Shown here piece after piece: positions 9,179 through 17,348 of a DNA stretch of 64,000 nucleotides (positions within the stretch are counted from its first letter, which is position 1; every line of letters begins with the position of its first letter). The notes under the pieces were generated by a model. The model was not told the DNA's origin, made no database searches, and saw nothing but the letters and a program-made list of their open reading frames with translations. This stretch comes from Azorhizobium doebereinerae UFLA1-100 (lineage in GTDB: Bacteria > Pseudomonadota > Alphaproteobacteria > Rhizobiales > Xanthobacteraceae). The DNA lies in assembly GCF_000473085.1 (NCBI RefSeq), contig NZ_AXBA01000005.1:1-64000 (forward strand), written 5' to 3'. The position numbers were made by a program, and so were the translations under genes.

Positions 9179-9206
9179 TTGACTTTATATTATTGAATGC
9201 GATTGT
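9179..9206 (+). promoter_or_regulatory. Candidate sigma-70 promoter for a small RNA
   Basis: A good -35 box TTGACT (9179-9184) lies in an AT-rich pocket unlike the surrounding high-GC DNA. The -10 candidate GATTGT begins at 9201 with a 16-bp spacer. The -10 is weak, but alphaproteobacterial housekeeping promoters tolerate this. A perfect TATAAT (9163-9168) nearby has no -35 on this strand. Confidence 0.4.
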
Positions 9207-9211
9207 GTTCG

Positions 9212-9313
9212 ACATGGATGACGGTTCGTTCGATTTGCCGAACGTACCCTCCTGTAGGTCCTCCCTGAAGGTCGACTTGGCGCGGGTCTGCATGACCCGC
9301 GCCTTTTTCTTTT
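9212..9313 (+). ncRNA. Candidate small regulatory RNA with two CCTCC motifs
   Basis: Three features stack here without any gene. First, a hairpin with 6-bp arms CGTTCG and CGAACG (about 9227-9244). Second, a stretch 9247-9270 containing CCCTCC and CCTCCC, each able to sit in the loop of a weak 3-bp hairpin. Third, a strong intrinsic terminator (9279-9313). A plausible promoter lies just upstream, giving a transcript of about 100 nt. Exposed CCTCC could pair with Shine-Dalgarno sequences, the mode used by several alphaproteobacterial sRNA families. No peptide with a ribosome site is visible inside. The family cannot be named from sequence alone. Confidence 0.5.
9279..9313 (+). terminator. Strong intrinsic terminator
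   Basis: A perfect 10-bp GC-rich stem (9279-9288 with 9294-9303) closes a TGCAT loop and is followed by TTTTTCTTTT. No protein gene on this strand ends nearby, so it must end either an RNA gene or read-through from further upstream. Confidence 0.85.
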
Positions 9314-9493
9314 CGTCCTTGCGCGCGAGCGCCGGCCTCGGCACGGTGCGCTCATGCTCCCGCTTGCGTTCCCTCAAGGCGCCGGGGCGCGCAGACATAT
9401 GAAATGGCACGGTTTTATCCCGAGCTCTGCCGGAGGGCGCGATCCCCGAGGGAGCGACAGGAGAGACCCTAGGCTATTTGGAGGTCCGGTGAC

Positions 9494-9847
9494 ATGGCCG
9501 CACACACCCGCAAGGAACTCCAGGCCCTCCAGGCCGAATTGACCGCCACGGCGGCGCCGGCCGATGCGGACGGCAAGCCCCGTGCCCCTCGCCGGCGAAC
9601 GGCCAAGGCCACGGCGCCCCATGAGGCCGCCGCGGAAGCCGTCCCTCCACCGCCGGATGCCGAGCCTGGTCCCGAAGCGGCGGATCCGGAGCCCAGCCTG
9701 TCGCAATTGCAGGCGCTCGTGCGGGATCTGCAGGAGGCGGTGCATCAGGCCACCGAGAGTGCCGAGGACGCCGTCACCGCCCATCCCGCCGCCGCCCTCG
9801 CCTCGGCCTTCATGCTGGGGGTCCTGGTGGGCCGGGCCTGGCGCTGA
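9494..9847 (+). CDS. YqjD/ElaB-like tail-anchored protein (DUF883-like)
   Basis: This is a 117-aa protein with an alanine/proline-rich charged N-terminal half, an amphipathic helix LSQLQALVRDLQEAVHQATESAEDAV, and a single C-terminal membrane segment AHPAAALASAFMLGVLVGRAWR. That tail matches the glycine-rich anchor of YqjD/ElaB/YgaM proteins, which in E. coli hold stationary-phase ribosomes at the inner membrane. Length and layout fit, while the N-terminal region is divergent. GGAGG lies about 10 bp before the ATG. A holin-like YqjE-type protein follows 30 bp later, as in the E. coli yqjDE order. Confidence 0.65.
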   Translation: MAAHTRKELQALQAELTATAAPADADGKPRAPRRRTAKATAPHEAAAEAVPPPPDAEPGPEAADPEPSLSQLQALVRDLQEAVHQATESAEDAVTAHPAAALASAFMLGVLVGRAWR

Positions 9848-9877
9848 TCGCACCAACCATCATCCGGGGACACCGCC

Positions 9878-10345
9878 ATGACGTTCGACTCCATCGCCCG
9901 GAACCTGCGGGTCCTGTGGCGCGCCAATTCCATCATCGCCGACATCCGCCTGCGGGCGCTCACCGCCCGCGCCGGCCTCTACGGGCTCGCTGCGCTGGTC
10001 GCCGGCTTCGGCCTGCTCATGCTGGACGCCGCGCTCTATCTGGCGCTGGCGGACGTCTGGGGCCCGGTGCGTGCCGCCGCCGCCACCGGCGGGCTGAACA
10101 TCCTGCTGGCGCTCATCCTGCTGTTCATCGGCTCGCGGGTGAAGCCGGGGCGGGACCTTGAGCTCGCGCAGGAAATCCACCAGTCGGCCATGGATGCGCT
10201 CGCCGTCGATCTGCGCAGCGCCGAGGCGGAAATCGCCGGCCTCGTCAACGCCGTGCGCCATCCCCTCGATTCGGCGCTCCCGGCCCTCGCCATCCCGCTG
10301 ATCACCAGCCTCATCAAGGGCCTGCGCCGGAACGACAAGAGCTAG
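9878..10345 (+). CDS. YqjE-like membrane protein (phage holin superfamily 3)
   Basis: This is a 155-aa inner-membrane protein with two adjacent hydrophobic segments (about residues 32-60 and 68-90) separated by a short turn. A cytoplasmic helix LELAQEIHQSAMDALAVDL and a further hydrophobic patch near the C-terminus follow. The two-helix hairpin is the layout of the phage_holin_3_6/YqjE family. Although named for holins, YqjE proteins are chromosomal and not linked to lysis. It forms a two-gene unit with the YqjD-like gene. It is convergent with holC, and two long dyads fill the gap. Confidence 0.65.
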   Translation: MTFDSIARNLRVLWRANSIIADIRLRALTARAGLYGLAALVAGFGLLMLDAALYLALADVWGPVRAAAATGGLNILLALILLFIGSRVKPGRDLELAQEIHQSAMDALAVDLRSAEAEIAGLVNAVRHPLDSALPALAIPLITSLIKGLRRNDKS

Positions 10346-10353
10346 AGCGCGAT

Positions 10354-10380
10354 CCGATCAGATTGAACCAATCTGATCGG
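10354..10380. repeat. Perfect 12-bp inverted repeat, 3-nt loop
   Basis: CCGATCAGATTG and its exact reverse complement flank AAC, directly after the stop codon of the YqjE-like gene. It lies 24 bp from a second, longer dyad and resembles the short palindromic intergenic repeats common in Hyphomicrobiales genomes. There is no T-run. Confidence 0.85.
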
Positions 10381-10404
10381 CGAATCGCCCTCTGACGCTT
10401 TGAT

Positions 10405-10453
10405 AGAGCACGTTCCGTTCAAATGGCGATGCCATTTGAACGGAACGTGCTCT
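10405..10453. repeat. Perfect 23-bp inverted repeat, 3-nt loop
   Basis: Arms 10405-10427 and 10431-10453 are exact reverse complements around GAT. The arms begin AGAGCACGTTCCG and end CATTTGAAC-type sequence. It lies between convergent genes (YqjE-like and holC). The length and perfection suggest a mobile palindromic repeat. It could act as a bidirectional transcription barrier even though no T-run follows. Confidence 0.9.
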
Positions 10454-10471
10454 GGCGAGCGTGAGGGCTGC

Positions 10472-10921
10472 CTACGCCTTGCGCACCCAGCGGCCGTTCT
10501 CGTCCTGCTGCCAGTAGGTCAGATCATGGCCCGCCGCCTTGGCCTCGCGCCAACGCTCGCGGGCGGCAGCCACCATCGCGTCGTCACGCCCGTCGAACAT
10601 GTGCACCACCCGCACATAAGGGCTGGCGTCGGGAACGCTGGTCCCGTCCACCTGGAAGCGGACGCTGGCGCCGTTGGGATTATCGTCGGAGACGGTGAGC
10701 AGCACCGGCTGGCGCTCCGGGCGCGGCTGGGCGTCGGTGCCGTGCGGCAGGAAGGCGGCGTCGTTATAGGTCCACAAATGGGCGTCGAGGGCATCGCGCC
10801 GCTCGGGCGAGCCCACCTGCACCACGCACCGCCAGCCCCGCTCCAGCGACTTCTCCAGCAGCAGGGGCAGCGCGTCCTCCAGCGGACGACGCTCCAGATG
10901 GTAGAAGAGCACTTCGGTCAT
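10472..10921 (-). CDS. holC: DNA polymerase III subunit chi
   Basis: This is the 149-aa chi subunit of the clamp loader, which in other bacteria binds SSB and psi. The N-terminal MTEVLFYHLERRPLEDALPL is typical of alphaproteobacterial HolC, followed by EKSLERGWRCVVQVGS, the LWTYNDAAFLPHG motif and the C-terminal helix WREAKAAGHDLTYWQQDENGRW. GAGGGCGGC precedes the ATG. It lies 60 bp downstream of pepA, the conserved pepA-holC order, and is probably co-transcribed. A psi (holD) gene is not visible, as expected for this class. Confidence 0.93.
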   Translation of the reverse strand: MTEVLFYHLERRPLEDALPLLLEKSLERGWRCVVQVGSPERRDALDAHLWTYNDAAFLPHGTDAQPRPERQPVLLTVSDDNPNGASVRFQVDGTSVPDASPYVRVVHMFDGRDDAMVAAARERWREAKAAGHDLTYWQQDENGRWVRKA

Positions 10922-10981
10922 GCCGCCCTCTTCTGGCCCGGAAATGCCGGGCGGGGAGGCCCCTCCCCGCCCGCGCGGATC

Positions 10982-12478
10982 TCACTTCTCGTAATTATCG
11001 CGCACCAGTTGGTCGAGCAGGCGCACGCCCCAGCCGGCGCCCCAGCTCTTGTTGATGTCGCTGGCGGGCGAGGCCATGGCCGTGCCGGCGATGTCCAGAT
11101 GCGCCCACGGGGTCTTGTCCACGTAGCGCTGGAGGAATTGCGCCGCGGTGATGGAGCCGCCATTGCGCCCTCCGGTGTTCTTCATGTCGGCGAACTTGCT
11201 GTCGATCAGCTTGTCGTATTCCGCGCCGAGCGGCATGCGCCACACCTTCTCGCCCGTCGCCTGGCCGGCGGCGGAGAGCTGGGTGCTCAGCGTGTCGTCA
11301 TTGGAGAACAGGCCGGCATATTCGGTGCCGAGCGCCACGATGATGGCGCCGGTCAGGGTGGCGAGGTCCACCATGAACTTCGGCTTGAAGCGGTCCTTGG
11401 CGTACCAGAGCACGTCCGCCAGCACGAGGCGGCCTTCCGCGTCGGTATTGATGATCTCGATGGTCTGGCCGGACAGCGAGGTGACGATGTCGCCGGGCCG
11501 CTGGGCGGCGCCATCGGGCATGTTCTCGACGATGCCGATGAGGCCCACCGCATTCACCTTCGCCTTGCGGGCTGCGAGCGCATGCATGAGGCCGGTGACA
11601 CAGGCGGCCCCGCCCATGTCGCCCTTCATGTCCTCCATGCCGGCGGCGGGCTTGATGGAGATGCCGCCGCTATCGAACGTCACGCCCTTGCCGATGAAGG
11701 CGACCGGCGCATCGCCCGGCTTGCCGCCGTTCCAGCGCATCACCACCACGCGGCTCTCCTTGATGGAGCCCTGGGCGACGCCCAGCAGCGCGCGCATGCC
11801 GATGCGGGAAAGCGCCGCATCGTCCAGCACCTCCACGTCCACGCCGACGGCCGTGAGCGCCTCGGCGCGGCGGGCGAATTCCGGCGGGTCGAGCACGTTG
11901 GACGGCTCATTGACGAGGTCGCGCGCCAGCAGCACGCCCTCGCCCACCGGCGCCCGTTCCGCCCAGGCCCGCTTGGCGGCGGGCTCGTCCGCCACGGCGA
12001 GCGTGAGGGTGAGCGCCACCGGGTCGGTGTCGCCTTCCTTCTTGCGGGTCTTGTAGCGGTCGAACGAATAGGAGCGCAGGCGCGCGCCCAGCGCGATCTC
12101 CGCCGCCGCCTCGGCGGCGACCTTCGCGCCCGGCAAGTCGGCGACCAGCACCGCCGCCGGGGTCCCGGCCGGGAGCTTGCCGGCGGCGATGCCGCCGAGC
12201 CGCAGGAAATCGCTCGGCTTCAGCTCCGCCGCCTTGCCCACGCCCAGGACGACCAGGCGCGTGACGCCCAGCCCTTCCGGCGCGACCAGGTCCAGCGCAC
12301 CGCCGAGCTTGCCCTTGAAGCGGTCCGCCTCGATGGCGCGGGACAGGCGCGCGAGCACCGGCTTCAGCAGCTTCTGGGCCTCGCGGCCGAACGTCAGCGT
12401 CTCGTCGGTCAGCACAAGAAGGACGCCGCTCGGCGCCGCACCGTGTTTGGCAAACGCAATCGTCACGGGCTCGGACAT
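10982..12478 (-). CDS. pepA: Leucyl aminopeptidase (M17 family)
   Basis: This is a cytoplasmic dinuclear-metal aminopeptidase that trims N-terminal residues, 498 aa as usual. The C-terminal catalytic domain carries the family signature [14 protein letters not shown]. Metal ligands lie in [17 protein letters not shown] and [13 protein letters not shown]. The N-terminal macro-like domain (about 1-165) is more variable. GGAG is present about 7 bp before the ATG. It is followed by holC, and the SDR gene lies about 145 bp upstream. In many relatives pepA-holC adjoins lptF; here that block is about 30 kb away, so a rearrangement has separated them. Confidence 0.95.
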   Translation of the reverse strand: MSEPVTIAFAKHGAAPSGVLLVLTDETLTFGREAQKLLKPVLARLSRAIEADRFKGKLGGALDLVAPEGLGVTRLVVLGVGKAAELKPSDFLRLGGIAAGKLPAGTPAAVLVADLPGAKVAAEAAAEIALGARLRSYSFDRYKTRKKEGDTDPVALTLTLAVADEPAAKRAWAERAPVGEGVLLARDLVNEPSNVLDPPEFARRAEALTAVGVDVEVLDDAALSRIGMRALLGVAQGSIKESRVVVMRWNGGKPGDAPVAFIGKGVTFDSGGISIKPAAGMEDMKGDMGGAACVTGLMHALAARKAKVNAVGLIGIVENMPDGAAQRPGDIVTSLSGQTIEIINTDAEGRLVLADVLWYAKDRFKPKFMVDLATLTGAIIVALGTEYAGLFSNDDTLSTQLSAAGQATGEKVWRMPLGAEYDKLIDSKFADMKNTGGRNGGSITAAQFLQRYVDKTPWAHLDIAGTAMASPASDINKSWGAGWGVRLLDQLVRDNYEK

Positions 12479-12622
12479 GGGGCACTCCAGAACAGGAAGG
12501 AACGAGGCGGCCGGATGGCCGATCCTTCAGAAACCGATAACCCTGTCTAAAACGCCGTCCCGCCCGATGGAAGCAAGAGCGCGGTCACATGTGCCGAATT
12601 TGCCCGCCGGGGCAGCCAAGCC

Positions 12623-13366
12623 TCAGGCCGGGGCCCGGAAGTCCTGCACCGAGGCGGTCGGGAAGTCGTAGAACTTGCCCGTCTCCATGAAGTCCGTGCG
12701 GCACAGCGCGACAAGGGCGGCGGCGGCCTCCTCCGGCGAGGGCAGGGTCATGGGATCCTCGCCAGGGAAAGCCTTGGCCCGCATCAGCGTGCGGATGGGG
12801 CCGGGATTGAACAGATTGACCTTCATCGCCGTGGTGACGGTCTCCGCCGCCCAGGTCCGGCCCATGGCGTCGAGACCCGCCTTGGTGATGGCATAGGGCC
12901 CCCAATAGGCCCGCCCCTTGTGGGCCGCGCCCGAGGACACCAGCACCGCGCGACCGGCGGTCGCCATGCGCAGCAGCGGGTCGAGGAAGCGGATGAAGCG
13001 GAAGTTGGCGGTGAGGTTGATGTTCACCGCCTTGTCCCAGTCCTTCAGCTCCACATCCCGCAGCGGGGTCAGGGGACCGAGAAAGCCGGCATTGCCCACG
13101 AACACGTCGAGCCGCCCGTAGCGCTCGTACAGCGCCCCGCCGAGCCGGTCGATGGCGTCATAATCGGTGACGTCCATGGGCACGAGGGTCGCGCTGCCGC
13201 CGGCCGCCTGGATCTTGTCGTCCAGCTCCTCCAGCGCGCCCTCGGTGCGGCCGAGGGCGACCACATGGGCACCGCCCGCCGCCAGGGCCACGGCCACCGC
13301 CGCGCCGATGCCTCGGGTAGCGCCGGTGACGACGGCGATCTTATCGGCGAACGGCCGTTCACTCAT
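12623..13366 (-). CDS. SDR family NAD(P)-dependent oxidoreductase
   Basis: This is a 247-aa classical short-chain dehydrogenase. The cofactor motif TGATRGIG is at residues 15-22, the NNAG position reads GNAG, the catalytic serine is in VLVSSGAAHKG, and tyrosine and lysine are in YAITKAG. It resembles the SDR regularly found downstream of purF in alphaproteobacteria, whose substrate is unknown. It is separated from purF by an intrinsic terminator, so it probably has its own promoter or relies on read-through. Confidence 0.88.
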   Translation of the reverse strand: MSERPFADKIAVVTGATRGIGAAVAVALAAGGAHVVALGRTEGALEELDDKIQAAGGSATLVPMDVTDYDAIDRLGGALYERYGRLDVFVGNAGFLGPLTPLRDVELKDWDKAVNINLTANFRFIRFLDPLLRMATAGRAVLVSSGAAHKGRAYWGPYAITKAGLDAMGRTWAAETVTTAMKVNLFNPGPIRTLMRAKAFPGEDPMTLPSPEEAAAALVALCRTDFMETGKFYDFPTASVQDFRAPA

Positions 13367-13396
13367 GGGATGGGTCTCGCGGCTGAAGGATCACGC

Positions 13397-13433
13397 AAAA
13401 GGGCGCGAACGGGCTCTTACCCCGTCCGCGCCC
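13397..13433 (-). terminator. Intrinsic terminator after purF
   Basis: On the minus strand GGGCGCGGACGGG pairs with CCCGTTCGCGCCC, with one mismatch, around a short loop. TTTTGCG follows. It sits about 30 bp after the purF stop codon and before the SDR gene. Confidence 0.75.
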
Positions 13434-13462
13434 TGGTGTCAGCCGGTCAGCTTGCCTCGGGT

Positions 13463-15073
13463 TCAGCTCGCCTCGGCGAGCAGGGACAGCTGCTGGGAGG
13501 CCACGGCGCCCGCCCGGTCGGTGAGCGCGGTGGGGTAGTCGCCGGTGAAATAATGGTCGGAGAACTGCGGCCGCACCGGATCACGCTCGCAGCCGAGCGC
13601 CCGGTAGACGCCTTCCACCGACAGGAAAGCCAGCGAATCCGCGCCGATATAGCGCCGCATGCTCTCCAGATCGTGGGTGGCGGCGAGCAGCTTGTCGCGG
13701 TCCGGGGTATCGATACCGTAGAAATCGGGATGGGTGATGGGCGGCGCGGCGATGCGGAAATGCACCTCGCGGGCGCCGGCATCGCGCATCATCTGCACGA
13801 TCTTCACCGAGGTGGTGCCGCGCACGAGGCTGTCGTCCACCAGCACGATGCGCTTGCCTTCCACCACCGAACGGTTGGCGGAGTGCTTCATGCGCACGCC
13901 CTGGTCGCGCACCGTCTGCGTGGGCTGGATGAAGGTCCGGCCCACATAATGATTGCGGATGATGCCGAGCTCGTAGGGGATGCCGGAGGTCTGCGAGAAG
14001 CCGATCGCCGCCGGCACGCCGGAATCCGGCACCGGCACCACCACGTCGGCATCGGCCGGGCCCTCCGCGGCCAGCACCTGGCCGAAGCTCTTGCGCACCT
14101 GATAGACGGAACGGCCGCCCACCACGGAATCCGGCCGGGCGAAATAGATGTATTCGAACAGGCAGGGGCGCGGCGCCATCTCCGGGAAGGGCTTGAAGGA
14201 CTGCACGCCCTCCTCGTCGATCACGATGACCTCGCCATTCTCCACGTCGCGCACATAGCGCGCGCCGATGATGTCGAGGGCGCAGGTCTCGGAGGCGAGG
14301 ATCGGGCAGCCGTCCAGCGAGCCCAGCACCAGCGGGCGGATGCCCAGCGGGTCGCGGGCGCCGATCAGCTTCTTGTTGGTCACCGCCACCAGGGCATATG
14401 CGCCTTCGAGCGCGCGCAGCGCATCGATGAAGCGGTCAATGAAACGGTTCTTCTTCGAGCGCGCCACGAGGTGGAGGATCACCTCGGTGTCGGTGGTGGA
14501 CTGGGTGATGGCGCCGTCGCGCACCAATTGCTTGCGCAACGTCAGGCCATTGGTGAGGTTGCCGTTGTGGCCGACCGCGAAACCGCCGGCATCCAGTTCG
14601 GCGAACAGCGGCTGCACGTTGCGCAGCAGGGTCTCGCCGGTGGTGGAATAGCGCACGTGGCCGACCGCGATATGGCCCGGCAGGCGGGCGATGACGCGGG
14701 CATCGGAGAAAGCGTCGCCCACGAGGCCGAGGCGCCGCTCGGAATGGAAGCGGCGGCCGTCGAAGGTCACGATGCCGGCAGCTTCCTGGCCGCGATGCTG
14801 GAGCGCATGCAGGCCGATGGCCGTGATCGCCGCGGCATCGGGGTGGTTGAAGATGCCGAACACGCCGCATTCCTCGCGCAGCGTATCGCCGTCGAGGTCG
14901 AGGTTCAGGTCCGTCCGCCCCTCGCCGCCGCCGGCGGGCTCATACGTGGCGTGATGCGCCGCCACATGGTGGGGGTCTTCCAAATGCGGGCCGTCCAAGT
15001 GCGAGGCATCCATGTGCGAGCCCTGGCCCCCCAGGGCTGCGGCGTGAAAACCGGCTGCGGTGTCCAAATCCAT
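13463..15073 (-). CDS. purF: Amidophosphoribosyltransferase with long His-rich propeptide
   Basis: PurF catalyses the first committed step of purine synthesis: PRPP plus glutamine to 5-phosphoribosylamine. The Ntn glutaminase nucleophile is Cys69 in EECGVFGIF, and the PRTase PRPP loop is IVLVDDSLVRGTTS. The core has normal length. The N-terminus is odd: 68 residues precede the cysteine that must become N-terminal, and residues 10-41 contain eight histidines (for example SHLDGPHLEDPHH). The start at 15073 has GGAGG 6 bp upstream; an in-frame GTG further up overlaps cvpA. It follows cvpA by 20 bp, the classic cvpA-purF pair. Confidence 0.95.
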   Translation of the reverse strand: MDLDTAAGFHAAALGGQGSHMDASHLDGPHLEDPHHVAAHHATYEPAGGGEGRTDLNLDLDGDTLREECGVFGIFNHPDAAAITAIGLHALQHRGQEAAGIVTFDGRRFHSERRLGLVGDAFSDARVIARLPGHIAVGHVRYSTTGETLLRNVQPLFAELDAGGFAVGHNGNLTNGLTLRKQLVRDGAITQSTTDTEVILHLVARSKKNRFIDRFIDALRALEGAYALVAVTNKKLIGARDPLGIRPLVLGSLDGCPILASETCALDIIGARYVRDVENGEVIVIDEEGVQSFKPFPEMAPRPCLFEYIYFARPDSVVGGRSVYQVRKSFGQVLAAEGPADADVVVPVPDSGVPAAIGFSQTSGIPYELGIIRNHYVGRTFIQPTQTVRDQGVRMKHSANRSVVEGKRIVLVDDSLVRGTTSVKIVQMMRDAGAREVHFRIAAPPITHPDFYGIDTPDRDKLLAATHDLESMRRYIGADSLAFLSVEGVYRALGCERDPVRPQFSDHYFTGDYPTALTDRAGAVASQQLSLLAEAS

Positions 15074-15093
15074 CGGTGCCTCCGCTCGGCGGC

Positions 15094-15789
15094 TCACTGG
15101 CCGCTGGCGCGCGTGCTTTCGAGCAGCTGTTCGAACCCTTGCCGCGAGTCGCGGCGGTATCCGGCTTGACTGACTTCGATGCTGGCGCTCGCCCCAGCAG
15201 CGAACGTGGTCCCCCCACGCTCCGTACGCGGACCGCTCGTCGAATCCGGGGGCGTGGCCCCATCATCGCTGGCAGGCGGTTTCTTTAGCCGCTTCAAGAT
15301 GGTGTTTTCGGGATCGTCCGGCAACAAGGAGACGATCCAATTTCCCGCATTTTGCATGACCGGGCGGGATTTGGCGTTCATCACCCACGGCGGCTGCGAC
15401 TTGTCGGGCACCAGCCAGTTGAAGAACAGGAAGGCGATCACCACCACCAGGAAGCCGCGCGCCAGGCCGAACAGGAAGCCAAGGGTCCGGTCGAGGGCAC
15501 CGATGCGGCTGTCCAGCACGGCATCGGACAGGCGGGCGCTGATGATGGTGACGATGAGCAGCGTGCCCAGGAACAGCAGGCCGACCGTGACGGCGGTGGC
15601 CACCATGTCCTGCGCCACATACTGCTTCGTCACCGGCAGAAGCTGCGGGTAGAAATAGAGCGTCACGCCGGCTGCCGCCACCCAGGACACGATGCTGAAC
15701 ACTTCCCGCAGCAGGCCGCGGACCATGGCCAGCAGGCCCGAAATCAGCATCACGCCGATCAGGATCAGATCAAGCAGCGTCACAGGCAT
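15094..15789 (-). CDS. cvpA: CvpA family membrane protein
   Basis: This is an inner-membrane protein of 231 aa with four or five helices in the first 120 residues, including LLDLILIGVMLISGLLAMVRGLL and LGFLFGLARGFLVVVIAFLFF. A soluble, serine/proline-rich C-terminal tail of about 80 residues follows. CvpA was named for colicin V production in E. coli and is linked to envelope integrity in enterobacteria. The tail is longer than in E. coli CvpA. It sits between radA and purF in a likely three-gene operon. Confidence 0.92.
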   Translation of the reverse strand: MPVTLLDLILIGVMLISGLLAMVRGLLREVFSIVSWVAAAGVTLYFYPQLLPVTKQYVAQDMVATAVTVGLLFLGTLLIVTIISARLSDAVLDSRIGALDRTLGFLFGLARGFLVVVIAFLFFNWLVPDKSQPPWVMNAKSRPVMQNAGNWIVSLLPDDPENTILKRLKKPPASDDGATPPDSTSGPRTERGGTTFAAGASASIEVSQAGYRRDSRQGFEQLLESTRASGQ

Positions 15790-15898
15790 CGGTGCATGAA
15801 TCCGTCGAAGCGGCTGCCGACGGGCAACCGGCGGGCCGATGGGGAAATGGCGGAGCGCCGTGAGCGGCGACGTATAGCTGGCAAGGAGGGCGCCGTCA

Positions 15899-17314
15899 TC
15901 ATCCCTCTTGCTCCGACATCTCGGGCTTCGGCATCGCTGCCCTGCGCGGAGCGCGGGCGGCGATGCCCGCCACCAGGCCCGCGAGCGAGGACACCGTGTC
16001 CACCGCGAGCCCGCTCGCGGTGCCGTCGGCGAGCGCCGGCATCACCACCTTGTTGAAGCCGAGCTTGGCCGCCTCCTTCAGGCGCGCGGCCGCCTGGGAG
16101 ACCTGCCGCACGGCGCCGGTCAGGCTTACCTCGCCGAAGAACACCGCATCCGGCGGCAGCGGCGCGCCGGTGAGCGAGGACACCAGCGCCGCCGCCACCG
16201 CGATGTCGGCCGCCGGCTCGGAGATGCGCAGGCCGCCCGCCACGTTGAGATAGACGTCGTGCCCGCCGAGCCGGACGCCGCAGCGGGCGTCGAGCACCGC
16301 CAGCACCATGGCGAGGCGGCTCGTGTCCCAGCCGACCACCGCGCGGCGCGGGGTGCCGAGGCTGGAGGGCGCGACCAGCGCCTGGATCTCCATCAGCAGC
16401 GGCCGCGTGCCCTCCATGCCGGCGAACACCGCCGTGCCCGGCGCCCCGGCATCGCGATGCGACAGGAACAGCTCGGACGGGTTCGGCACCTGGGAGAGAC
16501 CGGCGCCGGTCATCTCGAACACGCCGATCTCGTCGGTGGGCCCGAAGCGGTTCTTCTGGGCGCGCAGGATGCGGAACTGGTTGGCGCCGTCGCCCTCGAA
16601 GGAGAAAACCGCGTCCACCATGTGCTCTACCACGCGGGGACCGGCGATCTGCCCATCCTTGGTCACATGGCCGACCAGGATCACCGCCGCGCCGCTCTGC
16701 TTGGCATAGCGCACCAGCAATTGTGCGGAGGTGCGCACCTGGGTGACCGTGCCCGGCGCCGATTCCACCGAATCGCTCCACATGGTCTGGATCGAATCGA
16801 TCACCACGAATTGAACGGCCGGCCCGGCGGCGAAGGTGGCGAGGATATTCTCCGCATTGGTCTCGGCCGCCAGCGCCACCGGCGCGGCGGCGAGCCCCAG
16901 CCGATTGGCGCGCATGCGCACCTGGTCCACCGCCTCTTCGCCCGACACATAGATGACCCGGTGCCCCGCGCCCGCCAGGGCCGCGGACGCCTGCACCAGC
17001 AGCGTCGACTTGCCGATGCCGGGATCTCCGCCCAGCAGCACGATGGAGCCCGGCACGAAGCCGCCGCCCGCCACCCGGTCCAGTTCGCCGATGCCGGAAA
17101 TGAGGCGCGGCGCGGGCTTGGCCTCGCCCTGGAGGCTCTCCAGCGCCACCGCCCGCCCGCGGCGGCCGGCCCGCTGGGCCGCCGGCACCATGGCCGCGAC
17201 ATTGGTCTCCTCGGCAACGGTGTTCCATCCGCCGCACGCGTCGCACTTGCCCTGCCAGCGGGTATAGACCGCGCCGCAGGACTGGCAGACGTAGGACAGG
17301 TCGCGCTTCGCCAT
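15899..17314 (-). CDS. radA: DNA repair protein RadA
   Basis: RadA is a hexameric RecA-like helicase that helps branch migration in recombination. It is 471 aa. The N-terminal C4 zinc finger reads YVCQSCGAVYTRWQGKCDAC, Walker A is GGDPGIGKSTLL, the RadA-specific motif is KNRFGPTDE, and a Lon-like domain fills the C-terminus (about 280-450). ATG 17314 has GAGAGG 5 bp upstream and gives the usual MAKRD start; a TTG at 17326 is in frame but unlikely. It is first in the radA-cvpA-purF series and divergent from the hydroxyacid dehydrogenase. Confidence 0.96.
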   Translation of the reverse strand: MAKRDLSYVCQSCGAVYTRWQGKCDACGGWNTVAEETNVAAMVPAAQRAGRRGRAVALESLQGEAKPAPRLISGIGELDRVAGGGFVPGSIVLLGGDPGIGKSTLLVQASAALAGAGHRVIYVSGEEAVDQVRMRANRLGLAAAPVALAAETNAENILATFAAGPAVQFVVIDSIQTMWSDSVESAPGTVTQVRTSAQLLVRYAKQSGAAVILVGHVTKDGQIAGPRVVEHMVDAVFSFEGDGANQFRILRAQKNRFGPTDEIGVFEMTGAGLSQVPNPSELFLSHRDAGAPGTAVFAGMEGTRPLLMEIQALVAPSSLGTPRRAVVGWDTSRLAMVLAVLDARCGVRLGGHDVYLNVAGGLRISEPAADIAVAAALVSSLTGAPLPPDAVFFGEVSLTGAVRQVSQAAARLKEAAKLGFNKVVMPALADGTASGLAVDTVSSLAGLVAGIAARAPRRAAMPKPEMSEQEG

Positions 17315-17348
17315 CAAACCTCTCAACCGCCCGAACTCTCAAGCGCGG

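Noticed and set aside
9878-10345. Holin-like protein as a sign of a prophage
   Set aside because: No other phage genes are nearby, and the partner gene and order match the chromosomal yqjDE pair.
10400-12550. A 716-codon open frame on the plus strand over holC and pepA
   Set aside because: It starts inside a palindromic repeat and is antisense to two well-supported genes; its composition is that of a shadow frame.
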